Below, piece after piece: positions 13,451-22,100 of a DNA stretch of 55,099 bases (positions are counted from its first letter, which is position 1; each line of letters begins with the position of its first letter). A model generated the notes under the pieces. That model was not told the DNA's origin and did no database searches. It worked only from the letters and a program-made list of their open reading frames with translations. Made by a program: the position numbers and the translations under genes. The stretch comes from an uncultured Phascolarctobacterium sp. (GTDB taxonomy: Bacteria > Bacillota > Negativicutes > Acidaminococcales > Acidaminococcaceae). The stretch spans positions 1-55,099 of the forward strand of contig CAUDEF010000013.1 in NCBI GenBank assembly GCA_958448515.1. The letters are read 5' to 3'.

Positions 13451-14401
13451 ATGTATAAAATTGTCAAAAGCACCGATAACGGACTTGACGAACTGGAAAT
13501 TGATACTATGGTTAAAGGCTGCTGGATAGATGCTGTAGCTCCCTCAGAAGAAGAACTTCAGGAAATTGCCGGAGCAACCGGTATTCAGATGGACTTTCTC
13601 ACTGCCGCACTGGACGAAGAAGAAAAATCACGTATCGAAATTGAAGACGATCAGATTCTCGTCCTGGTAGATATTCCTATTTTGCGCAGTAATAAAGATT
13701 ATGATACTTTGCCTTTGGGCATTATCATTACCGAAAACTGCCTTGTTACCATCTGTCTGGAACCTAATGCGGTTACTGCAGACTTTGCGGCTCATAACTC
13801 CAAGCTGTTTTCTACCTTTAAGAAAACTCGTTTCCTGTTTCAGATTCTTTATAAATCTGCAACCTTATACCTTAAATATATTCGTATTATTATCCGCCGT
13901 ACTGACGAACTGGAAAAACATCTGCGCCAGTCCATGCAGAACTCAGAGCTTTTTAACCTGCTGGATCTGCAAAAGTCCTTAACCTACTTTTCTACATCTT
14001 TGCGCAGTAACTATATTGTAATGGAAAAGCTGCTGCGTCTGCGCAGTGCTACCCAGTCCCAGCACTTAATCAAGCTGTATGAGGAAGACGAAGATTTGCT
14101 GGAAGATGTTATTATCGAATACAAGCAGGCAGTTGAAATGGTTGAAATGTACAGCCACATTTTAAACAGCATGATGGAAGTATTTGCCAGCATCATCAGC
14201 AACAACCTCAACCTTGTAATGCGTTTTTTAGCTTCGGTAACTATTATCTTGGCTATTCCCACATTAATATCCGGACTGTGGGGCATGAACGTAACTGTGC
14301 CCTTTGCTGAATCAAAGTTTGGCTTTGCCTATGTCCTTGGCTTTGCTGTAGTGGTAACCAGTATTGCCGGTTACTCACTGTGGAAGAGAAGGATGTTTTA
14401 A
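13451..14401 (+). CDS. corA: CorA-family magnesium/divalent cation channel
   Basis: 316 residues. Large cytoplasmic N-terminal domain, long coiled helices (about 150-250), and two C-terminal membrane segments with the selectivity motif GMN (LISGLWGMNVTVPF, about residue 277) and a basic tail (WKRRMF). The ribosome-binding site is GGGAGGAAG. It forms a pentameric Mg2+ (or Co2+/Ni2+) channel in the inner membrane. The length and motif are normal. Confidence 0.92.
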   Translation: MYKIVKSTDNGLDELEIDTMVKGCWIDAVAPSEEELQEIAGATGIQMDFLTAALDEEEKSRIEIEDDQILVLVDIPILRSNKDYDTLPLGIIITENCLVTICLEPNAVTADFAAHNSKLFSTFKKTRFLFQILYKSATLYLKYIRIIIRRTDELEKHLRQSMQNSELFNLLDLQKSLTYFSTSLRSNYIVMEKLLRLRSATQSQHLIKLYEEDEDLLEDVIIEYKQAVEMVEMYSHILNSMMEVFASIISNNLNLVMRFLASVTIILAIPTLISGLWGMNVTVPFAESKFGFAYVLGFAVVVTSIAGYSLWKRRMF

Positions 14402-14439
14402 AAGAATATTTTTATCGTCTTTGTTTTTACTATTTATAT

Positions 14440-14660
14440 TCTTTGTACTTACCTGCTCATGCTCATTCTTTTTCAAAAAAGAACGAGCCAAGAAAAACTT
14501 TTTCTTTGTTCGTAAGCCTTTCGCGGATGTTGTGAGCCTATCTGCCACGCGCCCGGTAAAAAACATGCCGGCCGCTATCTGTCTTTAGCGTATTGTATTT
14601 GCCGGCTCACCCACCGTCTTCGGCACGTAGTACGCAATATAAAAACGTCTACGTGTTCTT
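14440..14660. repeat. Intergenic repeat, copy A
   Basis: About 220 bases related to 22891-23110. Shared blocks: a CATTCTTTTT/AAAAAAGAA hairpin, AAGAAAAACTTTTTCT, CGCGGATGTTGTGAGCCTA, CGCGCCCGGT, GCCGGCTCACCCACCGTCTT and CGGCA, then GTACGCAAT. It lies downstream of corA and fills the gap before the orphan gene at 14744. No coding potential is evident. It could be a structured RNA or a non-autonomous repeat. Confidence 0.75.
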
Positions 14661-14743
14661 AATTCTCGTACTTAGTGCATAAATATCAGGCAATAAGCTT
14701 GATTTCTGGAACAAAATAATTTCTACTTTCGGAGAGACTTATA

Positions 14744-14974
14744 ATGTCAAAAGTTACATCTGAACAGCTGCTGGCCGGGATTATTTTCGGCGACAGCGAT
14801 AATAACGAATATGTATACCTGCCCGGCGGCGAGGTTGGCAGTGATGACCCGTGCTGCATTTTTGAGCAAAACGGCAGCAGCAGGGACGTACTCCTGGAAG
14901 AAGCTGTTGCTCTTGTACAGCGCCTGCAGCTATACCCTTGCTCTCATCCTCAGTTTGGCAAAAGATCATATTAA
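14744..14974 (+). CDS. Small hypothetical protein
   Basis: 76 residues: MSKVTSEQLLAGIIFGDSDN, then acidic and polar sequence ending LQLYPCSHPQFGKRSY. GGAGAG lies nine bases before the ATG and a terminator follows directly, so it looks like a real single-gene unit. Two Cys pairs (DDPCC, YPCSH) might bind metal. I do not recognise a family. Confidence 0.5.
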   Translation: MSKVTSEQLLAGIIFGDSDNNEYVYLPGGEVGSDDPCCIFEQNGSSRDVLLEEAVALVQRLQLYPCSHPQFGKRSY

Positions 14975-14975
14975 A

Positions 14976-15008
14976 AGAGGAAGCTCTTTTGAGCTTCCTT
15001 TTATTTTT
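14976..15008. terminator. Bidirectional terminator
   Basis: GAGGAAGCTC and GAGCTTCCTTTT pair around TTTT, with A- and T-runs on both sides. It serves both the small gene at 14744 and the convergent Na/Pi transporter. Confidence 0.85.
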
Positions 15009-15014
15009 ATCAGT

Positions 15015-16622
15015 TTAGAAAGTACCCTGTACAATCTGGCTGATGTTTTTGCTGTGGTCGGATACACGTTTTAAGTTGATTAAAAGCTCCAGCATTACAA
15101 AGCCGGCAACTGCGTCACAGCGTTTTTCATTCAGACGGGTAATGTGGTTTTTACGCACTTCTTTCTGATAAGCTTTTACCTGACGGCATAAGGTAACCGC
15201 CTCGGCAGCAATATTTTTATCATTTTTCTCCAAAGCTTCCAGAGCCTTGCCGCTGGCATTCATAACCATTTCACCAAGGGTACGCAGCTCTGCTTTTGCT
15301 TCGTCAGAGAAATTAACATTGTCTTCAAAAATCATGCGGGATTTTTTAGCCAGAGTTTCTGCATGGTCACCGATACGTTCAATATCGTTGCAGGCATGCA
15401 ATAGGCTGGTGTGTCTGTTAGACAAATCTTCCGGCATTTGACTGCCGCTCATGGCAGTGAGGTAATTGGTAATATCTGTTTCCAGAGAGTCTACTACAGG
15501 TTCATGATCAAGTACATATTTAACCTTTTCCTTGTCATATTCATTAATAGAATCAATGGACATGCCAATATTTTTACGAGCCAGATTACCCATGCGTACA
15601 ACTTCCTTTACCGCCAGGCCCATAGCGATGGACGGAGTTTTAAGCATGGATTTGTCAAGGTAAACCGGACGTTTGGAGATAATTTCCACTTTATCCGGCA
15701 TAAGTCTTTCAATAAAGCCCACAAATTTGCCGGCAAAAGGCATAAACAGCAGGGTGTTGATGCAGTTAAACGCTGTATGCGCATTTGCAATCTGACGGGC
15801 AATATCCCCTTCCGGAGAAATGGTCAGCACCAGTTTCATAAACATACCCATGAAGGTAACAAAGATAATTGTACCAACAGTGTTGAACATAACATGAGAA
15901 ATTGCCACACGTTTTGCGGTAGCGTTTGCTCTGACAGAAGCAAGTACCGCAGTAATGCAGGTACCGATATTATCACCTAATAATACAGGAATAGCGCCTT
16001 CCAGACTGATAAGGCCCTGACTTGCCATAGCAATCAAAATACCGATGGTAGCACTGCTGGACTGAATCAGCATGGTCATTACCATACCTACGCCTACGCC
16101 AAGAAGCGGGTTGTCAGCAAATTTGCTGATAAAATCGGTAAAGCCCTGATACTCACGCAAAGGCATTACCGCATCGCCCATCATTTCCATACCCAGCATC
16201 AAAATACCGAAGCCTAAAATAACCTGGCCGATAAATTTACCGCGGGCACGTTTGGAAATAATATGCACCAGAAAACCGATAAAAAGCATTACAGTTATGT
16301 AGTCAGTCAGCTTAAAGGCAATAAGCTGAGCAGTCATGGTTGTACCGATATTGGCACCCATAACAACGCCAAAGGCCTGCTTCAAAGTAAGAAGACCTGC
16401 ATTAACAAGACCAATGGTCATAACTGTGGTAGCACTGCTGGACTGCAATACAGCCGTAACAACGGCACCCAACATTACACCTAACGCCAGTACTCCGGTC
16501 ATGGTTTCCAAAACTTTCTGCAGTTTTGCACCTGCAGCCTTTTGCAGACCATCACCCATCAGCTGCATGCCATATAAGAACAAGGCAATGCCGCCCAAGA
16601 AAGTAAACAGATAAACAGTCAT
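15015..16622 (-). CDS. Na/Pi cotransporter family protein with C-terminal PhoU domain
   Basis: 535 residues. The membrane half has two inverted repeats, each with the QSSSAT signature (LQSSSATTVMTIG near residue 60, IQSSSATIGILI near 190), typical of NaPi-II/NptA transporters. The C-terminal 190 residues form PhoU-like helices (NDIERIGDHAETLAKKS, KRVSDHSKNISQIV). It imports phosphate with Na+, with PhoU as a regulatory or metal-binding module. The start follows AGGAGGAG. The upstream region carries six TTAACA-like hexamers spaced as Pho boxes, so phosphate-starvation control is likely. Confidence 0.92.
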   Translation of the reverse strand: MTVYLFTFLGGIALFLYGMQLMGDGLQKAAGAKLQKVLETMTGVLALGVMLGAVVTAVLQSSSATTVMTIGLVNAGLLTLKQAFGVVMGANIGTTMTAQLIAFKLTDYITVMLFIGFLVHIISKRARGKFIGQVILGFGILMLGMEMMGDAVMPLREYQGFTDFISKFADNPLLGVGVGMVMTMLIQSSSATIGILIAMASQGLISLEGAIPVLLGDNIGTCITAVLASVRANATAKRVAISHVMFNTVGTIIFVTFMGMFMKLVLTISPEGDIARQIANAHTAFNCINTLLFMPFAGKFVGFIERLMPDKVEIISKRPVYLDKSMLKTPSIAMGLAVKEVVRMGNLARKNIGMSIDSINEYDKEKVKYVLDHEPVVDSLETDITNYLTAMSGSQMPEDLSNRHTSLLHACNDIERIGDHAETLAKKSRMIFEDNVNFSDEAKAELRTLGEMVMNASGKALEALEKNDKNIAAEAVTLCRQVKAYQKEVRKNHITRLNEKRCDAVAGFVMLELLINLKRVSDHSKNISQIVQGTF

Positions 16623-16632
16623 TTTCTCCTCC

Positions 16633-16719
16633 TGTAAAATTAGTGTTAATTTCCTGTAAAATTACTGTTAACTTTATTATACAGGACAACTAACAGCTCC
16701 ATTGTTAAATTAATGTTAA
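16633..16719 (-). promoter_or_regulatory. Pho-box-like hexamer array and -10 of the Na/Pi transporter
   Basis: On the minus strand TTAACA-N5-TTAACA (16703-16719) lies upstream of TATAAT (16676-16681). A second array of four hexamers at 11-bp period (TTAACA, TTTACA, TTAACA, TTTACA; 16633-16671) lies between the -10 and the ribosome-binding site. TTAACA direct repeats with five-base spacers are the known PhoP recognition pattern in Firmicutes. The downstream array would place bound regulator across the start site, suggesting additional repression. Confidence 0.65.
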
Positions 16720-16763
16720 ATTTATTACACATAGAGAATTTTATCAGATTGGCGAAAAAAACA

Positions 16764-16802
16764 CAAAAAAAATTGCACTGCCTATCGAGCACAGTGCAAT
16801 TA
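16764..16802 (-). terminator. Terminator of the thioredoxin-like gene
   Basis: TTGCACTG and CAGTGCAA pair, followed on the minus strand by eight T. Confidence 0.85.
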
Positions 16803-16835
16803 AAAAGGAGAGGTGTATGATGAAAAGATGTTGTA

Positions 16836-17075
16836 CTAAGGCAGCTGCTCAACCAGAGCCATAACCTCGTCAACACCCAGAACATTACCGACTGAAACGA
16901 TCTTTTCGTCGATAACAAGTGCCGGCCAGGAAAGTGCTCCATAAGCTACCACTTTACGGAATTCAGAAACTTTCTCAAATGTAGCTTTGACCTTCAGCTT
17001 CTTTAAAGCAATCGCGGTATTCTGCATCAGGATCTCTGCCTGTTTTGTCATAGGACCAAGAACTTTTACGTGCAT
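16836..17075 (-). CDS. Small thioredoxin-fold protein lacking the CxxC active site
   Basis: 79 residues: MHVKVLGPMTKQAEILMQNT, then ATFEKVSEFRKVVAYGALSW with PALVIDEKIVSVGNVLGVDE. It aligns end to end with the 'redox-active disulfide protein 2'/thioredoxin_3 family (usual form KVLGxGCxxCxxLE, PALVIDGKVVSxGKVL). Both active-site cysteines are replaced (Thr and Ala), so it cannot do thiol-disulfide exchange. The fold-determining cis-Pro stretch (WPALVID) is kept. AGGTGA lies before the ATG, and it has its own terminator, so it is probably expressed. Role unknown, perhaps binding or scaffolding. Confidence 0.8.
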   Translation of the reverse strand: MHVKVLGPMTKQAEILMQNTAIALKKLKVKATFEKVSEFRKVVAYGALSWPALVIDEKIVSVGNVLGVDEVMALVEQLP

Positions 17076-17294
17076 GTTATCACCTGTCTTTACTACTTTG
17101 GTTATTTCTAACTTCCATGACTATATAATAACATATCATTTTGACCAAAGTAGGTCAAAGCAGTAACAAGTTTGTGAAATGAATGCAATCTTCTCTTCTT
17201 CTGCCCCAAAAGGCTGACGGAAAAACTCTTGTCTGTAATATTTTTATCTGCTATACTGCATTTATTATCGTTATGCTTACAGGAGGATAACGCA

Positions 17295-17641
17295 ATGCAG
17301 GAAAATATTACTATCAGTGCTTCCTTTCGTTTAATAGGAGAAAATAAGCTGTTTGGACCAGGTATTGCCGCCCTGCTGGAAGGAGTTGCACGTACCGGCT
17401 CACTCCGGCAAAGTGCCATGGCTATGAACATGAGCTATAATAAAGCCTTTCGTATTGTCAGGGACTGCGAGGCTCGGCTGGGCTTTCCTCTGCTTACCCG
17501 CTAGGCGGCGGCGGTGCTCAGCTGACCCCGCAGGGAGCGCAGCTTCTGGCTGATTACCTCAGCTTTAAGCAGGAGGCAGAAACCATGCTGGCTCAGCTTT
17601 CTAACAAATACTTTGCCTGGCTTACAAAAAAGGAGAAATAA
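17295..17641 (+). pseudogene. ModE-like winged-helix regulator, frameshifted
   Basis: From ATG 17295 (AGGAGG just upstream) the frame reads ASFRLIGENKLFGPGIAALL, then SLRQSAMAMNMSYNKAFRIV and LGFPLLTR, the N-terminal HTH of ModE/LysR-type 'molybdenum-binding regulator' proteins, then stops at 17502-17504. A neighbouring frame continues with GGGGAQLTPQGAQLLADYLS and ends at 17641 in a ribosome-binding site for the next gene. The usual 'R..GG..GGGA.LT' loop is shortened, so a deletion in the GGC-rich stretch near 17500 broke the gene, unless it is an assembly error. It would have regulated the desulfurase behind it. Confidence 0.75.
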
Positions 17642-17647
17642 TTTTTT

Positions 17648-18787
17648 ATGATATATTTAGATTCTGCCGCCACATCATTTTTAAAACCACCTGAAGTCAG
17701 CAAGGCCGTATATGATGCGATGCAGACCCTGGGCTCTCCCGGACGCGGTGCCTATCCGCTGACACTGAACGCTTCCAGAACAGTTTACGCCTGCCGTAAA
17801 GCAGCAGCTGATCTTTTTGGTTTAAGCAATCCGTCACGCGTCTGTTTTACGCCTAACTCTACGGCAGCCTTAAATATTGCCATAAACGGACTGTTTAAAA
17901 AAGGCGATCATGTAATTACTACGGCTTTGGAGCATAACTCCGTCCTGCGCCCTCTGTACCGTTTACAGGAGCAGGGACTGGAGCTGACAATTCTGCCTGC
18001 CGACAGCAATGGACAGGTAAATCTTGCCCTGCTGCCAGATTTGCTTAAGACTAACACCAGGGGCATTGTCTGCACTCATGCATCCAACGTTACCGGCGAC
18101 ACTTTGGACATCAAGCAAATAGGCAGCTTCTGCCAAAAGCACGGCCTGTATTTTGTTGTTGACGCCTCTCAGTCTGCCGGAGCTTTGCCCATAAAAACAG
18201 AGGACTGGCATATTTCCGTTCTTTGCTTTACCGGTCACAAGGCTCTTTTGGGTCCTCAGGGAACAGGCGGCCTCTGCGTAGCCGAAGGTATTGAAATCGA
18301 GCCTCTGCTGGTAGGCGGCAGCGGCATTCACAGCTACGACAGGCAGCATCCCGCCCGCTTGCCGGAAGCTCTGGAGGCAGGTACTCTTAATGCCCATGGT
18401 ATAGCAGGCCTTCTGGCAGGCATCAGCTATCTGCAAAAGCATGGTCTTGACAACCTTTATCAGCAGGAAATGCATCTGGCAAAACTGTTTATAGAGGGAG
18501 TCCGCTTTCTGCCCCATGTTAAACTGTACGGCAATGTAGATGCTCCCTGCCGCACAGCCGTTGTCTCCCTAAACCTGGGCAGCGAAGAAGCTGCTCTGGT
18601 AGCAGATATTTTAGCAGAAGAATATAATATCTGCGTCAGAGCCGGTGCCCATTGCGCCCCTCTCATGCACAAGGCACTGGGAACAGAGCAGCAGGGCGCA
18701 GTACGTTTTTCCTTCTCTCATTTCAATACAGCTGAGGAGGTTTATACTGCCATTGACGCTGTGCGCAGTCTTACTGCACGTTTATAA
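17648..18787 (+). CDS. Cysteine desulfurase-family aminotransferase class V (TIGR01977 type)
   Basis: 379 residues. The PLP lysine is in CFTGHKALLGPQGTGG (about residue 200), the PLP-binding DASQSAG and the ALEHNSVLRPL loop are present, and the catalytic Cys lies in RAGAHCAPLMHKA near the end. This family mobilises sulfur (or selenium) from cysteine for cofactors. It starts six bases after the frameshifted ModE-like gene and is followed by a broken C_GCAxxG_C_C gene, its usual partner. The desulfurase itself looks intact. Confidence 0.88.
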   Translation: MIYLDSAATSFLKPPEVSKAVYDAMQTLGSPGRGAYPLTLNASRTVYACRKAAADLFGLSNPSRVCFTPNSTAALNIAINGLFKKGDHVITTALEHNSVLRPLYRLQEQGLELTILPADSNGQVNLALLPDLLKTNTRGIVCTHASNVTGDTLDIKQIGSFCQKHGLYFVVDASQSAGALPIKTEDWHISVLCFTGHKALLGPQGTGGLCVAEGIEIEPLLVGGSGIHSYDRQHPARLPEALEAGTLNAHGIAGLLAGISYLQKHGLDNLYQQEMHLAKLFIEGVRFLPHVKLYGNVDAPCRTAVVSLNLGSEEAALVADILAEEYNICVRAGAHCAPLMHKALGTEQQGAVRFSFSHFNTAEEVYTAIDAVRSLTARL

Positions 18788-18813
18788 TCTGACAAAATCA
18801 TGGGAGCTGATGA

Positions 18814-19092
18814 TGCAAAATATCCTCCTGTTTCCCCGCAGGCATGGGAGGTATGGGCTGTACCTGCGGCGCTTTGACCGGAGGCATTGTCGTTATCGGT
18901 CTTCTTTACGGCAGAAATAAAGCCGGCAGTTCTGAGGTTAGCCGTGCCATAGAACTTACTGCCAGACTATATCAGACATTTTGCCAAAAGCACAAAGTAA
19001 GCTGCTGTAAAGTGCTGACCAAAAACACGGGAAGAAGAACAAAAATAAATATGGACATACAAAAGCCGACCCCTTACGGAGTCGGCTTTTAA
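18814..19092 (+). pseudogene. C_GCAxxG_C_C family protein remnant
   Basis: The open frame from 18814 reads FPAGMGGMGCTCGALTGG, then IVVIGLLYGRNKAG and FCQKHKVSCCKVLTKN, the core of the C_GCAxxG_C_C redox family. A TGA at 18811-18813 cuts off the usual N-terminal helices with their first Cys, and the C-terminus runs straight into the terminator at 19061. An internal ATG at 18844 could still give 82 residues, without a clear ribosome-binding site. I read it as decayed at both ends. Confidence 0.6.
19061..19090. terminator. Bidirectional terminator between the desulfurase unit and PFOR
   Basis: AAAAGCCGAC and GTCGGCTTTT enclose CCCTTACGGA-type inner pairing, with T-runs in both directions. Confidence 0.85.
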
Positions 19093-19104
19093 TATTGCTG
19101 CTGA

Positions 19105-22100
19105 TTATTGTTCAGCAAGTTTTTTGTAGTTGTTTAAGCGTTCCTTAGCATCAGCTTCAGTCTTTTCAAACAGTGCTTCAGCAGTTTCCGGGAACAGTTT
19201 TTTGAGGGAGGAGTAACGAACTTCGCCCATGAGGAATTCACGGAAGTCTGCAGTAGGCTCTTTGGAGTCGAGAGTAAACGGATTTTTACCCTGTTCTTTC
19301 AAAGTCGGGTTGTAACGGTAGTTAGCCCAGTAGCCTGCTTCAACAGCACGTTTTGCTTCCAGCTGGCTGCAGCCCATGCCTACTTTCAGACCGTGGTTAA
19401 TGCAGGGTGCATAAGCGATAATGAGGGACGGGCCTTCATAAGCTTCAGCTTCAGCAATAGCTTTCAAGGTTTGGTTTTTGTCTGCGCCCATAGCGATTTG
19501 TGCTACATATACATAGCCGTAGCTCATAGCCATCATGCCCAGATCTTTTTTCTTGGTCTTTTTGCCGCTGGCAGCAAATTTAGCGATTGCCGCAGTCGGA
19601 GTGGATTTGGAGGATTGACCGCCGGTGTTGGAGTAAACTTCGGTATCAAATACCATAACATTGATATTTTCGCCGGATGCCAGTACATGGTCCAGTCCGC
19701 CGTAGCCGATATCGTAAGCCCAGCCGTCGCCGCCAAAGATCCAGTGGCTGCGTTTTACAAAGAATTGTTTTTCTTCATAAAGTGCTGCACATTTAGCGCA
19801 TTCACCTTTGTATTTTTCAAGTACGGCAACCAGTGCGTCAGCACGTTCACGGGTACCTTCGCTGACATTCATGTTTTCAAGCCATGCAGTCAGTGCTTCC
19901 TGTAAATCACCAGGCAGCTGGCCGGCAAGCATTTCTTCAGCCATTTCAGCTACACGTTCACGGGATTGTTTAACGCCCAGATACATACCCAAGCCATATT
20001 CAGCATTGTCTTCAAACAGGGAGTTTGCCCAGCTGGGGCCATGACCTGCACAGTTTTTGGTGTACGGCATGGAAGGAGCACTTGCGCCCCAGATAGAAGT
20101 ACAGCCGGTTGCATTGGCAATCATCATGCGGTCGCCCACAAGCTGAGTAATAAGTTTAGCGTACGGAGTTTCGCCGCAGCCTGCGCATGCGCCGGAGAAC
20201 TCGAGGAGCGGCTGTTCAAACTGAATGCCTTTAACGGTATTTTTATTCATGGGATTAGCTTTCGGAGCAACTTCCTTCATGGCATAATTCCAGTTTTCGG
20301 TTTTGCTTACCTGAGTTGCCAGAGGTTTCATAACGAGGGCTTTGCCTTTGGGAGCCGGGCAAACCTGAGCGCAGTTGCCGCAGCCGGTGCAGTCCAGCGG
20401 AGAAACGGTAATGGCAAATTTCAGGCCTTTAGCGCCGATAGCGTCCTTGCTGGGCAGAGCAGCCGGAGCTTTGGCAGCTTCTTCTTCAGTCATCAGTACA
20501 GGGCGGATTGCTGCGTGCGGGCAGACAAATGCGCACTGGTTACATTGAATACAGGTATCAATCTGCCATTCGGGTACATCAATAGCGATGCCGCGTTTTT
20601 CATAGGCAGCAGTGCCGCTGGGGAAAGTACCGTCAGCATGTTCACCGGTAAAGGTGCTTACAGGCAGTTTGTCGCCTTCCAGTCTGTTCATGGGTACCAG
20701 CACATTGTCGATAAACGCATTGCCGGTAGCTGCAGCTGCATGAGAATCTTCTGCTTCAGCCCATGCTTCCGGAACAGCAACAGGAACAATGGCATTAATG
20801 CCCTGGTCAATAGCAGCATTGTTCATATCAACAACGCTCTGTCCTTTTTTACCGTAGGAATGTTCAACAGCTTCTTTTAAGTATTTAACAGCATCTTCTA
20901 CAGGAATAATGTCAGCCAGTTTGAAGAATGCAGACTGCATAATCATGTTGATGCGTCCGCCGAGGCCGATTTCCTGAGCAATTTTAACTGCGTCAATGAT
21001 GTAGAATTTAATATCGTTTTTAGCGATATAGCGTTTAATCTGTCCGGGCAGGTGTTCTTCCAGCTCATCTGCAGTCCAGGTGCAGTTTAAGAGGAAGGTG
21101 CCGCCTTTTTTCAGACCGGCAGTTACATCATAATTATATACATAGGACTGATTATGTACAGCAACAAAATCTGCCGCATTAATCAGATAAGGAGCCATAA
21201 TGGGAGTATGACCAAAGCGCAGGTGGGAAACGGTTACGCCGCCGCTCTTTTTACTGTCATAGGAGAAGTAGCCCTGAGCGTACATATCAGTGTAATCGCC
21301 GATAATTTTAATTGCGCTCTTATTTGCGCCAACAGTACCGTCACTGCCAAGACCCCAGAACTTGCAAGCCTTGGTGCCTGCAGGAGTTACGTCATAATCA
21401 CCTGCAACAGGCAAAGAAGTGTTGGTTACATCATCAGTAATACTGATGGTAAAGTTGTTTTTAGGTTCAGCAGCTGCCAGATTTGCAAATACAGCAACAA
21501 TGTCAGCCGGAATAAGATCTTTGGAGCCTAAACCGTAGCGGCCGCCGATAATAAGCGGGCTGCGGTCAGAAGCATAGAATGCAGCACGTACATCAAGATA
21601 CAGCGGTTCGCCGAACGCGCCCGGTTCTTTGGTACGGTCTAAAACAGCAATGCGTTTTACGCTTGCCGGGATAGCATTCATGAAATGTTTAACACTGAAA
21701 GGACGATAGAGATGTACGCACAGTACGCCAACTTTCTGACCTTCAGCATTGAGTTTTTCTACAACAGTGCGAACAGTTTCGGTGCTGGAACCCATAGTGA
21801 TAATGATGTTTTCAGCATCTTCTGCGCCATAATAGTTAAACAGCTGATAGTTACGGCCGGTAAGCTTGTTGATTTCGCCCATATAGCCTTCAACGATTTC
21901 CGGAAGTGCATCATAATAGGAGTTAACAGCTTCACGGGTCTGGAAGTAAATATCAGGATTTTGCGCAGTACCACGGATAACAGGATTATCCGGATTCAGA
22001 CCACGTTTGCGGAAAGCACTGACTGCGTCCATATCAACAAGTTTAGCCAGATCAGCATAATCTAAAGTTTCGATTTTCTGAATTTCGTGAGAGGTACGGA

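Noticed and set aside
15411..15980. A 189-residue plus-strand frame inside the Na/Pi transporter gene
   Set aside because: Antisense shadow; the minus strand encodes QSSSAT and PhoU motifs.
19966..20880. A 304-residue frame on the plus strand inside the PFOR gene
   Set aside because: It is antisense to a full-length, motif-complete PFOR and contains no recognisable domain.
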